From Thelephora terrestris (taxonomy: Eukaryota > Basidiomycota > Agaricomycetes > Thelephorales > Thelephoraceae), in the NCBI GenBank assembly GCA_015956445.1, contig WIUZ02000009.1:1302001-1366000 (forward strand): DNA of 64,000 bases, given 5' to 3'. The position numbers were made by a program, and so were the translations under genes. Positions 25,776 through 35,306 of the stretch are shown piece by piece; within the stretch, counting starts at the first letter, position 1; each line of letters opens with the position of its first letter. The notes beneath the pieces were generated by a model. It saw only the letters and a program-made list of their open reading frames with translations, did no database searches and had not been told where the DNA came from.

Positions 25776-26786
25776 CCTTTGCTTGGTTCCCCCCTTTTAT
25801 GATGACTTTCCCCTTTCATGACAACTTTCCCCTTTTCTCCTCTTTCCCTATGACTTCGCCATTGCATCATAGGTCCCTATTTCACAGTTTTCCTCCTTTT
25901 TTCTCTGGATCCTTCTCAGAGCAGACCTTAGTATATATATCCTGTACTAGCTACTCTGGAGAACATTGCGCTCCATCCTATTGAAGTCCAGTCAGCCATG
26001 TTCCCCTCCTCTGTCAGGAACATGGTATTTTTAAACTTTTTATAACACGCTCTTCGAACTCTTCTTACCATTTCGTATGTTTGAATGCTTCACGCTCTTT
26101 ATCCTTCACACCCATCATTCAAAACACACAACGCACATACATTCACGGCAAACGGAACTACAAGGCTATACTAATGCTTATACAACGTCCAATCAAAAGT
26201 CGACTCTATCTATGGCGGGTACCCAACGCATCAGCTGTCCATCCCGAGAATTGAAGAACTGGCCCCTCCTCGCAAGGATCTCTCCGAACATGGCATCCCC
26301 ATCATCCGTGCTCAACTGAACGTCTAGTTCAAGTTGATACAAAGATATGCCTTCGTAGGGACCGACCAACCGCCCAGATGTCACCAAACTGTGGAACACT
26401 TGGTCCCACATCTCCATCACCAGGTGACTGCTCGGCAGCACTGTTGACGTAGTCGAAGAGAGACCCTCCGTCTCCCTCATCGGAGGCCTGGGTGGGATCC
26501 TGTACTGCGAGTCGAGTGAGGTGCCTGAGCTGGACCTCCGACTCGACCTGTCGGTTGGGACGATTGACCCTGTATCGGAATGGTCTTCCCGTACCTCGAC
26601 CAGACTCTTCACCATCCAACTCAGCTGGATGCGGGTAAGGGTAAGCAGAGGGAGCCATGCAATGATCGTTGCGGTGTCGGGAGCGTTTACAACGTTGCCC
26701 CTTCGTCACCAGACGTACCTCGGCGACCCTCGGAGCATCTTCGGCTCAGTCCATGACCATATCTTCGATCGGTATCAACTGACTGA

Positions 26787-27597
26787 CACTGGGGGCAAGG
26801 GGTCACTTACCCAGCAATTACATTGTGATTACATTGTGATTTTTTAGACAATGTATCCAGCCTGTGGCCAGGAGGTACATGCTGAGTTCTTTTAGAAAGG
26901 ACCCATCAATGTGACCACAATGTGGCCAGTGGGTCCATCTTGATCACTTTTAAAAAGTACCCATCAATTCGATCACAATGTGCCCTGTGGGTCCATGCGG
27001 GATACATTGTAAAAGTATTCATCAAAGTGGCCACTGGGCACTTTGCGAAAGAAACCAGGGTTTTCTTTCATACTATTATTTATAATTTATCCTACTTGGT
27101 GCCTGAGCCACTCATTGAGAGTTCTTTCAAAAAGTACCCTGCAATGCGACCACAATGTCCCCAGGGGGTTCTTCTCAATGTTTTCACAACTAACTCTCAA
27201 AGAAACCATTGAGTATCTGGTTGAATACTTTGTGGACACATTGCTGGATACTTTATAAAAGAACTCTCAATGAGTGGCTCAGGGGTATGCTGGACACATT
27301 GTAAGCAAAATCGTGAAAGAACCCAGGGGTTTCTTTCACAAAGTGCCCAGTGGCCACTTTGATGAATACTTTTACAATGTATCCCGCATGGACCCACAGG
27401 GCACATTGTGATCGAATTGATGGGTACTTTTTAAAAGTGATCAAGATGGACCCACTGGCCACATTGTGGTCACATTGATGGGTCCTTTCTAAAAGAACTC
27501 AGCATGTACCTCCTGGCCACAGGCTGGATACATTGTCTAAAAAATCACAATGTAATCACAATGTAATTGCTGGGTAAGTGACCCCTTGCCCCCAGTG
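26787..27597. mobile_element. Hairpin 1: CACTA-like fold-back element (811 bp)
   Basis: Near-perfect palindrome starting CACTGGGGGCAAGGGGTCA and ending with its reverse complement, flanked by TGA / TAA (one mismatch, probably a decayed 3-bp duplication). It has no ORF of its own. The arms are filled with short motifs such as CACAATGT and CCCAGTGGG. CACTR termini with 3-bp duplications are the hallmark of CACTA/CMC DNA transposons, so I read it as a non-autonomous member. It sits in the last exon of UCC-A. Confidence 0.8.
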
Positions 27598-28307
27598 TAA
27601 GCGGCTGCAATGGGCAGCGCCTGCAGTTCTCTTTGTTGGAGTTGGCCAGAGTAGAAGCCAGAGCCGGAGTCGGGATGGGAGCCTTGTTCTCTACCAGAGG
27701 CGTGGTGTAGGACAATGGGTTAGGCAATGGGAGTACCACCTCGTTGGCGTACTCCAACTCGAACGGAACATCGGCCGTGCCCTGTCCAACCAAGACAGGA
27801 CCTTCCTTGCAGTTACAGGTCTTATCCTGAAGGGATTTGACCCGCGCAGTCAGCACGGACACCATATCCTCAAGTTCTTTGATCTAGAAAGACATCCTTC
27901 AGTCATTGTATAATCACAAAGGCTGAAAGACGTCTACCTTGCTGTTCTCCTCGTTGATCTTCTTGGAATGCCTGTCCAAGCGGTTATCCCACCTATCGAA
28001 GGCCCCTGTCATGTTGTCATCCCAAATACCCAAACCTGCAACTAGGTCTTGATGGTTTGCAACCATCGCCTCCAACGCCTCGTTCGTTTTCCTCTGGAAC
28101 TCAGCTATAGTCTCCTTCATCAAGAGACCCTCAGCGGACAGACGAAGCACGCCTGCCTTCGCCTCTTTCACCTCACACTCCAACCGTTCAACCTAGGCAG
28201 TTTGGTTAACGAGAGTCATACTCGTATATCCAAACAGAAAACCTACCCGGCTTTCCCCCTCTCGAACGAGTAACCACAACAGCGTGGTGGAAGTAGTGGC
28301 ATGGCGG

Positions 28308-28514
28308 TAAACTAGCTGAACACTCTGGGTAGTCGGATACCCTAGAAAGAGTGAACAAGCAGTTGAGGTGGGTACCGGTTGAGTGTTGAGTTCTGTATGA
28401 CCACCGGAACAGAAGATCTGTTCAGAGATGCCCGAAGATGTCTAATGGTTATGATATCAGACTTCTAATCTGAAGGTTCCGGGTTCAAGTCCCGGCGTGG
28501 GTTCCAGTTCAGCA
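28308..28514 (+). mobile_element. 207-bp insert carrying a tRNA-like gene
   Basis: Comparison with copies B and D, where ATGGCGG runs straight into A(C/T)GGCC, shows that this segment is extra in copy A. Its ends include GCTGAAC and GTTCAGC as a short inverted repeat. The 3' third is the tRNA-Arg-like sequence listed separately. It could be a small fold-back or tRNA-derived element. No clear target duplication is visible. Confidence 0.55.
28430..28503 (+). tRNA. tRNA-Arg(TCT)-like gene, acceptor stem imperfect
   Basis: The anticodon arm TCAGA-CTTCTAA-TCTGA gives anticodon TCT. The T arm is CCGGG-TTCAAGT-CCCGG, with a good B box. The D arm region reads GTCTAATGGTTATGATAT. The acceptor stem is poor: GCCCGAA against CGTGGGT gives three Watson-Crick pairs, two G-U pairs and two mismatches. 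It may be a pseudo-tRNA, or one altered when it was carried in with the 207-bp insert. No intron. Confidence 0.6.
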
Positions 28515-29374
28515 GACGGCCTGAGGAATCGTTGCCCCGTGCTCCAACAGGTTCTGATCGTAGATCCCTCGCACGAGGGTGTACCAGAGCTCCTTGATAG
28601 GATGCTCCAACTCCCCGAAACTACCCCTCATTTGATGGATCGTCTTCTCGGCGATCATAGACCGGACCCAGAGCTCATCGTCCCAGGTCAACCCCATCAA
28701 ATGTGGAATTGTCTCCCTGAGACATGCGGCGTCCACCTGCTGGACTATCTTCAAGATCTAGGGAAAGAGTTAGAACAAACAAAATAAGTTCAAACTCTCC
28801 CCCATACCTCTTCATCAGTGGTGTATGGAACCCCTGCCTCATTGGCATAGGTCTTGTGGGTGGCAGCACGACGGTCGATACGGGAGATGGTGGAGATCCC
28901 TTGAGCAACCTTGTAGGTATGGTTGTTGGGGAAAGACATGTTGGTGAGATGATGGGGAAGTTGCTGGTGTTGCTGATCAAGGATGGCTCCAAGAAGAGGT
29001 CCTTCTTATAGCCTAGATCGGTGATCCTTCATGTGACCTACCTCGATGCACCTCATTGGTCCGGGTCATATCAACTTCCGCCACTGTACTATCATCGTTG
29101 GCTTACTACATCAAGCTGACACCTCGGCCCACAGGACGGCCTTGGAAGAATTTCGTTCTGGAACGCCTAGAACACGCTGTCGTGACTGTCAGGAACATGG
29201 TATTTTTAAACTTTTTATAACACGCTCTTTCTTCGAACTCTTCTTACCATTTCTTATGTTTGAATGCTTCACACTCCTTATCCTTCCCACCCATCATTCA
29301 AACACACACACAACGCGCAATCCATTCACGGCAATACAAAACGACATGGCTATACTATGGCTATACAACGTCCT

Positions 29375-31109
29375 TCAGAAGTCGACTCTATCTATGGCAG
29401 GCCTCATGGTCATCAATGTTCCATCCCGGAGATCAAAGAACCGGCCCCTCCTCGCAAGGATCTCTCCGAACATGGCATCCCCGTCCTCCGCACTCAACTG
29501 AACGTCTAGTTCAAGTCGATACGAAGAGACTCCTTCGTAGGGACCCACCAGCCACCCAGATGTTACCGAACTTCTGAACACCTGGTCCCACATCTCCGTC
29601 ACCGGGTGACTGCTCAACAGCGCTGTCGACGTAGTCAAAGAGAGACCCTCCGTCTCCCTCATCGGAGGCCTGGGCGGGATCCTGTACTGTGAGTCGGGTG
29701 AGGTGCCTAAGCTGGACCTCCAACTCGACCTGTCGGTTGGGACGGTTGACCCGGTATCGGAAGGGTCATCCCTCATCTCAACCAGACTGGTCACCATCCG
29801 ACTCAACTGGACGAGGATAAGGGTAAGCCAAAGGTGCCATGCGATGGTCGTTACAGCGCCGAGAGCGTTTACAACACTGCCCCTTGATCACCGGACGTAC
29901 CTCGGCAACCCTCGGAGCATCTTTGGCCCGGTCCACGATCATGACCTCATCCTCGATCTTCACCAGCTGACTGATTGGCTGTAGTGGACAGCGCCAACAG
30001 TTCTCCTTGTCGGACTCGGCCAAAGTAGAAGCCGGAGCTGGAGTGGGGATAGGAGCCTCGTTCTCTACCGGAGGAGTGGCGTAGGACGACGGGTTAGGCG
30101 ATGGGAGTACCACCTCGTCGGCGTACTCTAACTCGAACGGAACATCGGCTGTCCCCTGCCCAACCAACACAGGACCTTCCTTGCAGTTGCAGGTCTTGTC
30201 CTGCAAAGACTCGACCTGCGCAGTCAACACGGACACCAGATCCTCGAGTTCATCAACCTAGGGAATGTCAACTTTTATCATTCGCAAAGAGAATGATGAA
30301 AGTCGCATACCCTGCTGCTTTCATCCCCAATCTTCTTTGAGTGCCTATCCAGGTGATCGTCTCTCGTATCCAAGGCACTGCGGATGTTGTTATCCCGAAC
30401 CTTCAGGCCGGCGATTAACTCTTGATGGTTGGCAACCATCGCTTCCAACGCCTCGTTCGTTCCCTGCTGGAAGGCGGCCATAGTCTCCTTCATCAGAAGA
30501 CCCTCGGTGGACAAACGAAGGACGTCTGCCTTCGCCTCCTTCACCTCACGCTCCAATCGTTCAACCTAGGCAGTTTGGTTAGTTGAGAGTCATACTCGAA
30601 TATCCAAATGGAAAACCTACCCGGCTTTCCCCCTCTCGAACAAGCAACCACAACAGCGTGGCGGAAGTGGTGGCATGGCGGATGGCCCGAGGAACGGTTG
30701 CCCCGTGCTCCAACAGGTCTTGATCATAGATACCCTGCTGCAGGGTGTACCAGAGCTCCTTCTTGGTGGGATGCTCCAATTTCCCGAACCTACCCCTCAT
30801 CTGGAAGATCACCTTCTTGGCGATCATAGACCGGACCCAGAGCTCATTGTCCCAGGTCAACCCCATCAAATGAGGAATTGTCTCCCTGAGACATTCGGCG
30901 TCCACCTGCTTGACGACCTCCAAGATCTATTGGGAAAGAGTTAGAAATAGCACAAAATTATTTCAAACTCCCCCCCACCTGTTCATCGGTGGTTTAGGGA
31001 ACCCCTGCCTCATTGGCATAGGTTTGCGGTTGGCGGCATGGTGGTCGATACAGGAGATGGTGGAGATCCCATTGGTGACTTTGTAGGTGTAGTTGTTTGG
31101 GAAAGACAT
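29375..31109 (-). pseudogene. UCC-B: coiled-coil gene of element B, frameshifted in exon 1
   Basis: Same exon order as UCC-D and no hairpin insertion, so it gives the empty-site sequence for hairpin 1. Exon 1 starts MSFPNNYTYKVTNGISTISC, but one base is missing after the CIDHHAANRK codons relative to A and D, which shifts the frame. Exon 2 has LTWDNELWVRSMIAKKVIFQ and exon 3 VERLEREVKEAKADVLRL. The last exon has LQDKTCNCKEGPVLVG, CWRCPLQPISQLVKIEDEVM and a final GDAMFGEILARRG. Unless a downstream start is used, this copy is inactive. Confidence 0.65.
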
Positions 31110-32006
31110 GTTGGTAAGATGATGGGGAAGTTGCTGGTGTTGCTGATCAAGGATAGCTCCAAGAAGGCGTCCTTCTTATAGCCTAGATCGGTGATCCTTC
31201 ACGTGACCTACCTTGACGAACCTCATTGGTCCGGGTCACATCAACTTCCGCCACTGTACCATCATCGTTGGCTTACTACATCAAGCTGATACTTCAGCCC
31301 ACGGGACGGCCTTGGAAGAACTTCGTTCCGGAACGCTTAGAACACGCGCGCACTAAAAATAGGTCTCATGACCTTGACGACCCCTTTATGAACCCCTTTA
31401 CGACCCTGATGACTTATTTATGATATCACGATAACGACCAACCCTGGACCCTGATCACACACGTGGATAGTCACATCACAGTCTCCTAACCGGAGGAAGG
31501 AATCACCATTATTTGGAAGGAGTGCCTTAGACTCTTTCTGGTTAGCCAAGTGAATGTGGAAGTAGCCGTTAGTGTGAAACACCGGCAAATCTGTAATCCC
31601 TCATGTCCCATGAGTCTAGGCCCGACCTCCTCATGTTCGGACGTACGTTGAGGTTGCCACTAGTCCGTGATGCTGTTACTACCTACAGACAACAAGGGAT
31701 GATGTATGGTCTCTATCTTTGGCCTCTCCAAAGGAAGCATCCAAGAAGATTCTCACCTGACCCTTGGGTGTGATCCCCAGGTACGAAATTTCATAACCTC
31801 ATGCCCCTTTTTCTTTTGGGACTAGAGTTATCTTTACCCCTATGTTTCATGCGGACATTCGTTATCTTTTATGCAATCCTTCACATGCTAGTAAGGCCCT
31901 TTGTCCTTTATTCTCCCACGCGTCATATTTGTTCGCTTCCCTTACTTAGCGTTCTCACGCTCCTTATCTCCCATTGTTCGGACTTGATAAGGGTATAGTA
32001 GGGTAT

Positions 32007-32037
32007 TGACGTCATGGCCACTCCTTTAGTATAAGTA
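32007..32037 (+). promoter_or_regulatory. CRE-like site and TATA box of element B's outward promoter
   Basis: TGACGTCA (32007-32014), the palindromic ATF/CREB site, lies 15 bp before TATAAGTA (32030-32037). The box is about 450 bp from the element end, where an LTR would have its U3/R border. The same arrangement is at 42490-42520 in element D. Confidence 0.55.
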
Positions 32038-32486
32038 GCAACTGTGGCTGTATCGTAGTACCTTAGTTTTGTTACCTCAGGAAATCCTCTGCCCTTCTCA
32101 GCCCAGTTGCAGTTAAGGACAAGTCAGAGTTTCTTGTTTGAACACAAGGCATCCCCCATCTACTCTCCCTCCTGCTCTGCGCGTCAACTGCGCCTTGAAA
32201 TTATAGAACCCCAGCGTTCACCTTATAGAATACCTCAAGTGTCCAGTTGATCAACTGGTGGAGTCATCAATCCTGCTGTAGGGATAAACCCTTGCTTGTT
32301 AAATTGAACGAAGTACGGTTTAGGTTGGGTTTCCCTTTAGGATTTCGACCTGACTTGTAGTGACCTCGGACAACCTACCGGAAGAATACAGATGTGATTG
32401 TTCTCTCACAAACTAGTTGGACTAGTGAGTACTCTGCGGAGTCGGCTCAGTGCACTGGTAGTTGTTGGGGTAGAGTGGCCCTGACA

Positions 32487-32913
32487 GTACCTTAGTTTTG
32501 TTACCTCAGGAAATCCTCTGCCCTTCTCAGCCCAGTTGCAGTTAAGGCCAAGTCAGAGTTTTCTGTTTGAACACAAAACACCACCATCTGCTCTCCCTCC
32601 TGCTCTGTGCGTCAACTGCGCCTTGTAACTATAGAACCTCAGTGTTTATCGTATAGAATACCTCAAGCGTCCAGTCGATCACCTGGTGGAGTCATCAATC
32701 CTGTTGTAGGGATAAACCCTTGCTTGATAAACCGAACAAAGTACAGTTTAGGTTGGGTTTCCCTTTAGGATTTTGACCTGAGTTGTAGTGACCTCAGATA
32801 ACCTACTGGAAGAATAGAGACATGACCATTCTCTCACAGCTAGTTGGACTAGTGAGTACTCTGCGGAGTCGGCTCAGTGCACTGGTAGTTGTTGGGGTAG
32901 AGTGGCCCTGACA
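32487..32913 (+). repeat. Second copy of the element end segment (R-U5-like)
   Basis: Direct repeat of about 32060-32486 beginning GTACCTTAGTTTTGTTACC and ending GGCCCTGACA, with around 93% identity by eye. It is read as the remaining right end of element A. It starts almost exactly where transcription from the upstream TATA box would begin. Confidence 0.7.
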
Positions 32914-32961
32914 TCCTCCTAGTCTGAAGCTTTGCTCTAGTCCCCTTGTTGTCCCCAGTGT

Positions 32962-33685
32962 CACTGGGGGCAAGGGGATACTTACCCAGAGGGTACATTG
33001 TGAGTACATTGTGAGTTTTGAAACCATTTGCCCAGCTGTTACCCACCAGGTACATGTTGGGTACTTTTTGAAAGATACCCATCAATTCGCCTGCATTTTA
33101 CCCACTGGGGACATGGTGGGTACTTTGTAAAAGTACCCACTCAGGAACCCAGTGGGTATTTTTTGAGTGAAACCCCTGGGTTCTTTCACAATTCACTTTC
33201 CAATGTGCCCATCACAAACCTGAGCCACTCATTGAGAATTCTTCCATAAAGTACCCACCAATCTGATCACAATGTACCCAGTGGGTTTTTTTTAAAGAAC
33301 TTACAAAGAACTCACAGTGTGGCTCAGTTTCATCACAAACTCTCAAAGAGCCCATTGAGTATCTGGTTGAGTACATTGTGATCAGATTGGTGGGTACTTT
33401 ATGAAAGAACTCTCAATGAGTGGCTCAGGTTTGTGATGGGCACATTGGAAAGTGAATTGTGAAAGAACCCAGGGGTTTCGCTCAAAAAATACCCACTGGG
33501 TTCCTGAGTGGGTACTTTTACAAAGTACCCACCATGTACCCAGTGGGTAAAATGCAGGTGAATTGATGGGTATCTTTCAAAAAGTACCCAACATGTACCT
33601 GGTGGGTAATGGCTGGGCAAATGGTTTCAAAACTCACAATGAACTCACAAGGTACCCACTGGGTAAGTACCCCTCACCCCCAGTG
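32962..33685. mobile_element. Hairpin 2: CACTA-like fold-back element (724 bp)
   Basis: Palindrome from CACTGGGGGCAAGGGGATA to its complement, flanked by a perfect 3-bp duplication TGT (32959-32961 and 33686-33688). It is the only one of the five that is not inside a UCC exon. Its left flank itself ends CCCCTTGTTGTCCCCAGTG, which looks like the right terminus of another, now lost, element of the family. Confidence 0.8.
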
Positions 33686-33688
33686 TGT

Positions 33689-34384
33689 CTTCTTGCTTTC
33701 CTCAGTGCCTTCCCCTTGTGTTCTCTGCTTCCCTTGTCAAATCTTCTCCCTGGAACTCTCAGAACCCTCAGAACTCTTTTGGAACTCTCGCGATCTCTCT
33801 GTTCTTCTTGCTTTGTCTCTAGCTCTCTTCTGGTCTCTCCACCTTCACACTTTCTTCGCAACTGTTCCCCAGTCACTGCTAGGAGTTCCTTGACACTGTA
33901 CAACCTAAAACCCACCTTCACAGGAACACTCTGGGCTCTGATCCTCTGTCCTCACGGAGGTTCCCCAGAAGATCCCCTGTTCACTGGGACATCGTAAATA
34001 CATTGTAAGGAAATGGAAAATGTGCCTGGCAATGACCCACCTGGTACATCATAAATATATTCAAAATGTCCAGGTCAATTTCCTTAGAGTGTTGCCAGCA
34101 CAGGAAATGCTCAGTACATTTATGGTGTTCCTGGTCATGTGATCTCAGTGTTCCCATTAGGTAATCCATGGGAACATCATGAATTTTCCCAAAGAAATAC
34201 CCATGATGTCCCTGAGTGGCTCATTGAAAGAAAACCCTGAGTGAACCCACAGTTGCCCAGGTCATGTGACCTTGATGTCCTGATTAGGTAATCTGAGGGT
34301 AAACCATGAATTTTCCCAAAGGAAGTAACCATGGTGTTCCTGAGTGGCTCATTTACAGTGTTCTTTCTGTCACGAACACGTGAC
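33689..34384. repeat. Repeat-derived spacer with fragments of a second hairpin family
   Basis: This 0.7 kb has no gene. The first part is CT-rich. The second part (from about 33978) is made of short ATTGT/CCCAGTG-like motifs. Its last 170 bp are almost identical, in inverted orientation, to sequence at 48541-48706. Confidence 0.5.
34196..34366 (+). repeat. Near-identical inverted copy of 48541-48706
   Basis: About 170 bp in which I see a single clear difference (CATTTACAG here against CATTCACAG in the reverse complement of the other copy). The match includes GGTCATGTGACCTTGATGTC and GAGTGGCTCATT. The high identity suggests recent movement or gene conversion. Confidence 0.75.
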
Positions 34385-35306
34385 TGTCAGGGCCACTCTT
34401 TGCCCTTCAGGTACCAGTGCTGTTGGTGAGTCGCAACTCCAACCAACAAGAAACAATGGGGCAAAGGGGGAACGACTTCCCTATATCCACCCAAAGTCTA
34501 CGTGGTCCAAAACGCGATGGACGAGCGTTCTCCGGTAGGTTGTCCGAATTCACAGCAGGAGTGCCGAGCCTCTATCTGACAAATCCCTATTGTCGTCTGA
34601 GGGCAGATGTAAGAGCCTGAGGATGGCGCCTCAAACTGTTGCTTGATCAAGAGAGCGACGAGGAACTCCTTTTCGTAAGCGCGTTCGCTGGTTCTTGATA
34701 CAAGGCTGAGAGAGAGAGGAGAGCGAACGTGTTCAAAGAGGTACTCGATAAGCTCTTCAGTGGCCTACACCAAATACACCGATGCTGCAAGGAGAAGAGG
34801 ACTTCCCGAGATATCAAAGATAGGGAATCCTCAGCTACTCTACTGGTACCTATATAGGAGAGTGGCCGGGACAGAGATAATCCTATCTAATAATAACTCG
34901 GAGCAAAGAAGGGCCGTGAGTAAGCCAGAACAGTAAGCGGCCCGGAATGTAGAATAGAAATAATAAAGGAATGACTAATGGGTCAGGTTTCGTGAGAGAA
35001 CAAGAAAGGGGTCATGATGTCGTGTGGGAAAGGAATGACAAAGAACAATATCACATGCGAAGACTGACCAATAAGAGGACGACGCATCAGCTCGTCTGAT
35101 CGAAATAACAAAAGACTGAGTGGGGCTCTAATGTCAAGACAAAGGTATGGAGGTCTGGACCAGTGAAACGATGGACTGATCCAATGGCGAATAGGGCGCG
35201 AGCACTTTCGGTGGTCGGATAAAGCATAGCGCGAACCGGCCGTTGGATCCATCAAACTCCCTTCTTCCCAAACCAACAATCCCACCAACCAACTACCCAT
35301 TCATCA

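Larger units (their letters stand above)
26193..28939 (-). pseudogene. UCC-A: broken coiled-coil gene of element A
   Basis: Minus-strand gene of the UCC family (unknown coiled-coil; see UCC-D for the intact form). Exon 1 (28808-28939) encodes MSFPNNHTYKVAQGISTISR. Exon 2 begins at 28757 with ILKIVQQVDAACLRETIPHL and is cut by the 207-bp insert at 28308-28514, which brings in a stop. Later exons with VERLECEVKEAKAGVLRL and LQDKTCNCKEGPVLVGQ follow. The last exon is split by the hairpin 26787-27597. After it, TGA at 26746-26748 replaces the CGA/CGG codon found in copies D and B. Three independent lesions make this a pseudogene. Confidence 0.75.
29187..32486 (+). mobile_element. Element B: TGTCAGG..CCTGACA element nested in A
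   Basis: A 3.3 kb element with the same ends as A and D (TGTCAGGAACATGG .. GGCCCTGACA) and no internal hairpin, so it shows the basic form of the family. Its flanks are GTGAC and GTACC, which do not match cleanly. The nesting is therefore inferred from A's perfect TCCTC duplication outside and from the repeated 427-bp end segment (about 32060-32486 and 32487-32913). Identity to A over the shared left part is roughly 88% by eye, so the two are not recent sister copies. Confidence 0.7.
26012..32913 (+). mobile_element. Element A: TGTCAGG..CCTGACA element, interrupted by element B
   Basis: Starts TGTCAGGAACATGG and ends GTGGCCCTGACA, with perfect 5-bp flanking duplications TCCTC (26007-26011 and 32914-32918). 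Its own sequence is 26012-29186 plus 32487-32913; element B (29187-32486) lies in between. The middle of A (the counterpart of about 31340-32060 in B) is missing at the junction. The TG..CA ends and 5-bp duplication are those of an LTR-retrotransposon LTR, yet no RT or integrase is seen. A carries a UCC gene copy, a CACTG hairpin (26787-27597) and a tRNA-bearing insert (28308-28514). Confidence 0.75.

Noticed and set aside
27043-27462. ORFs inside the hairpin arms (for example 27043-27258 and 27253-27462)
   Set aside because: They are mirror images of each other caused by the palindrome and have no coding signature.
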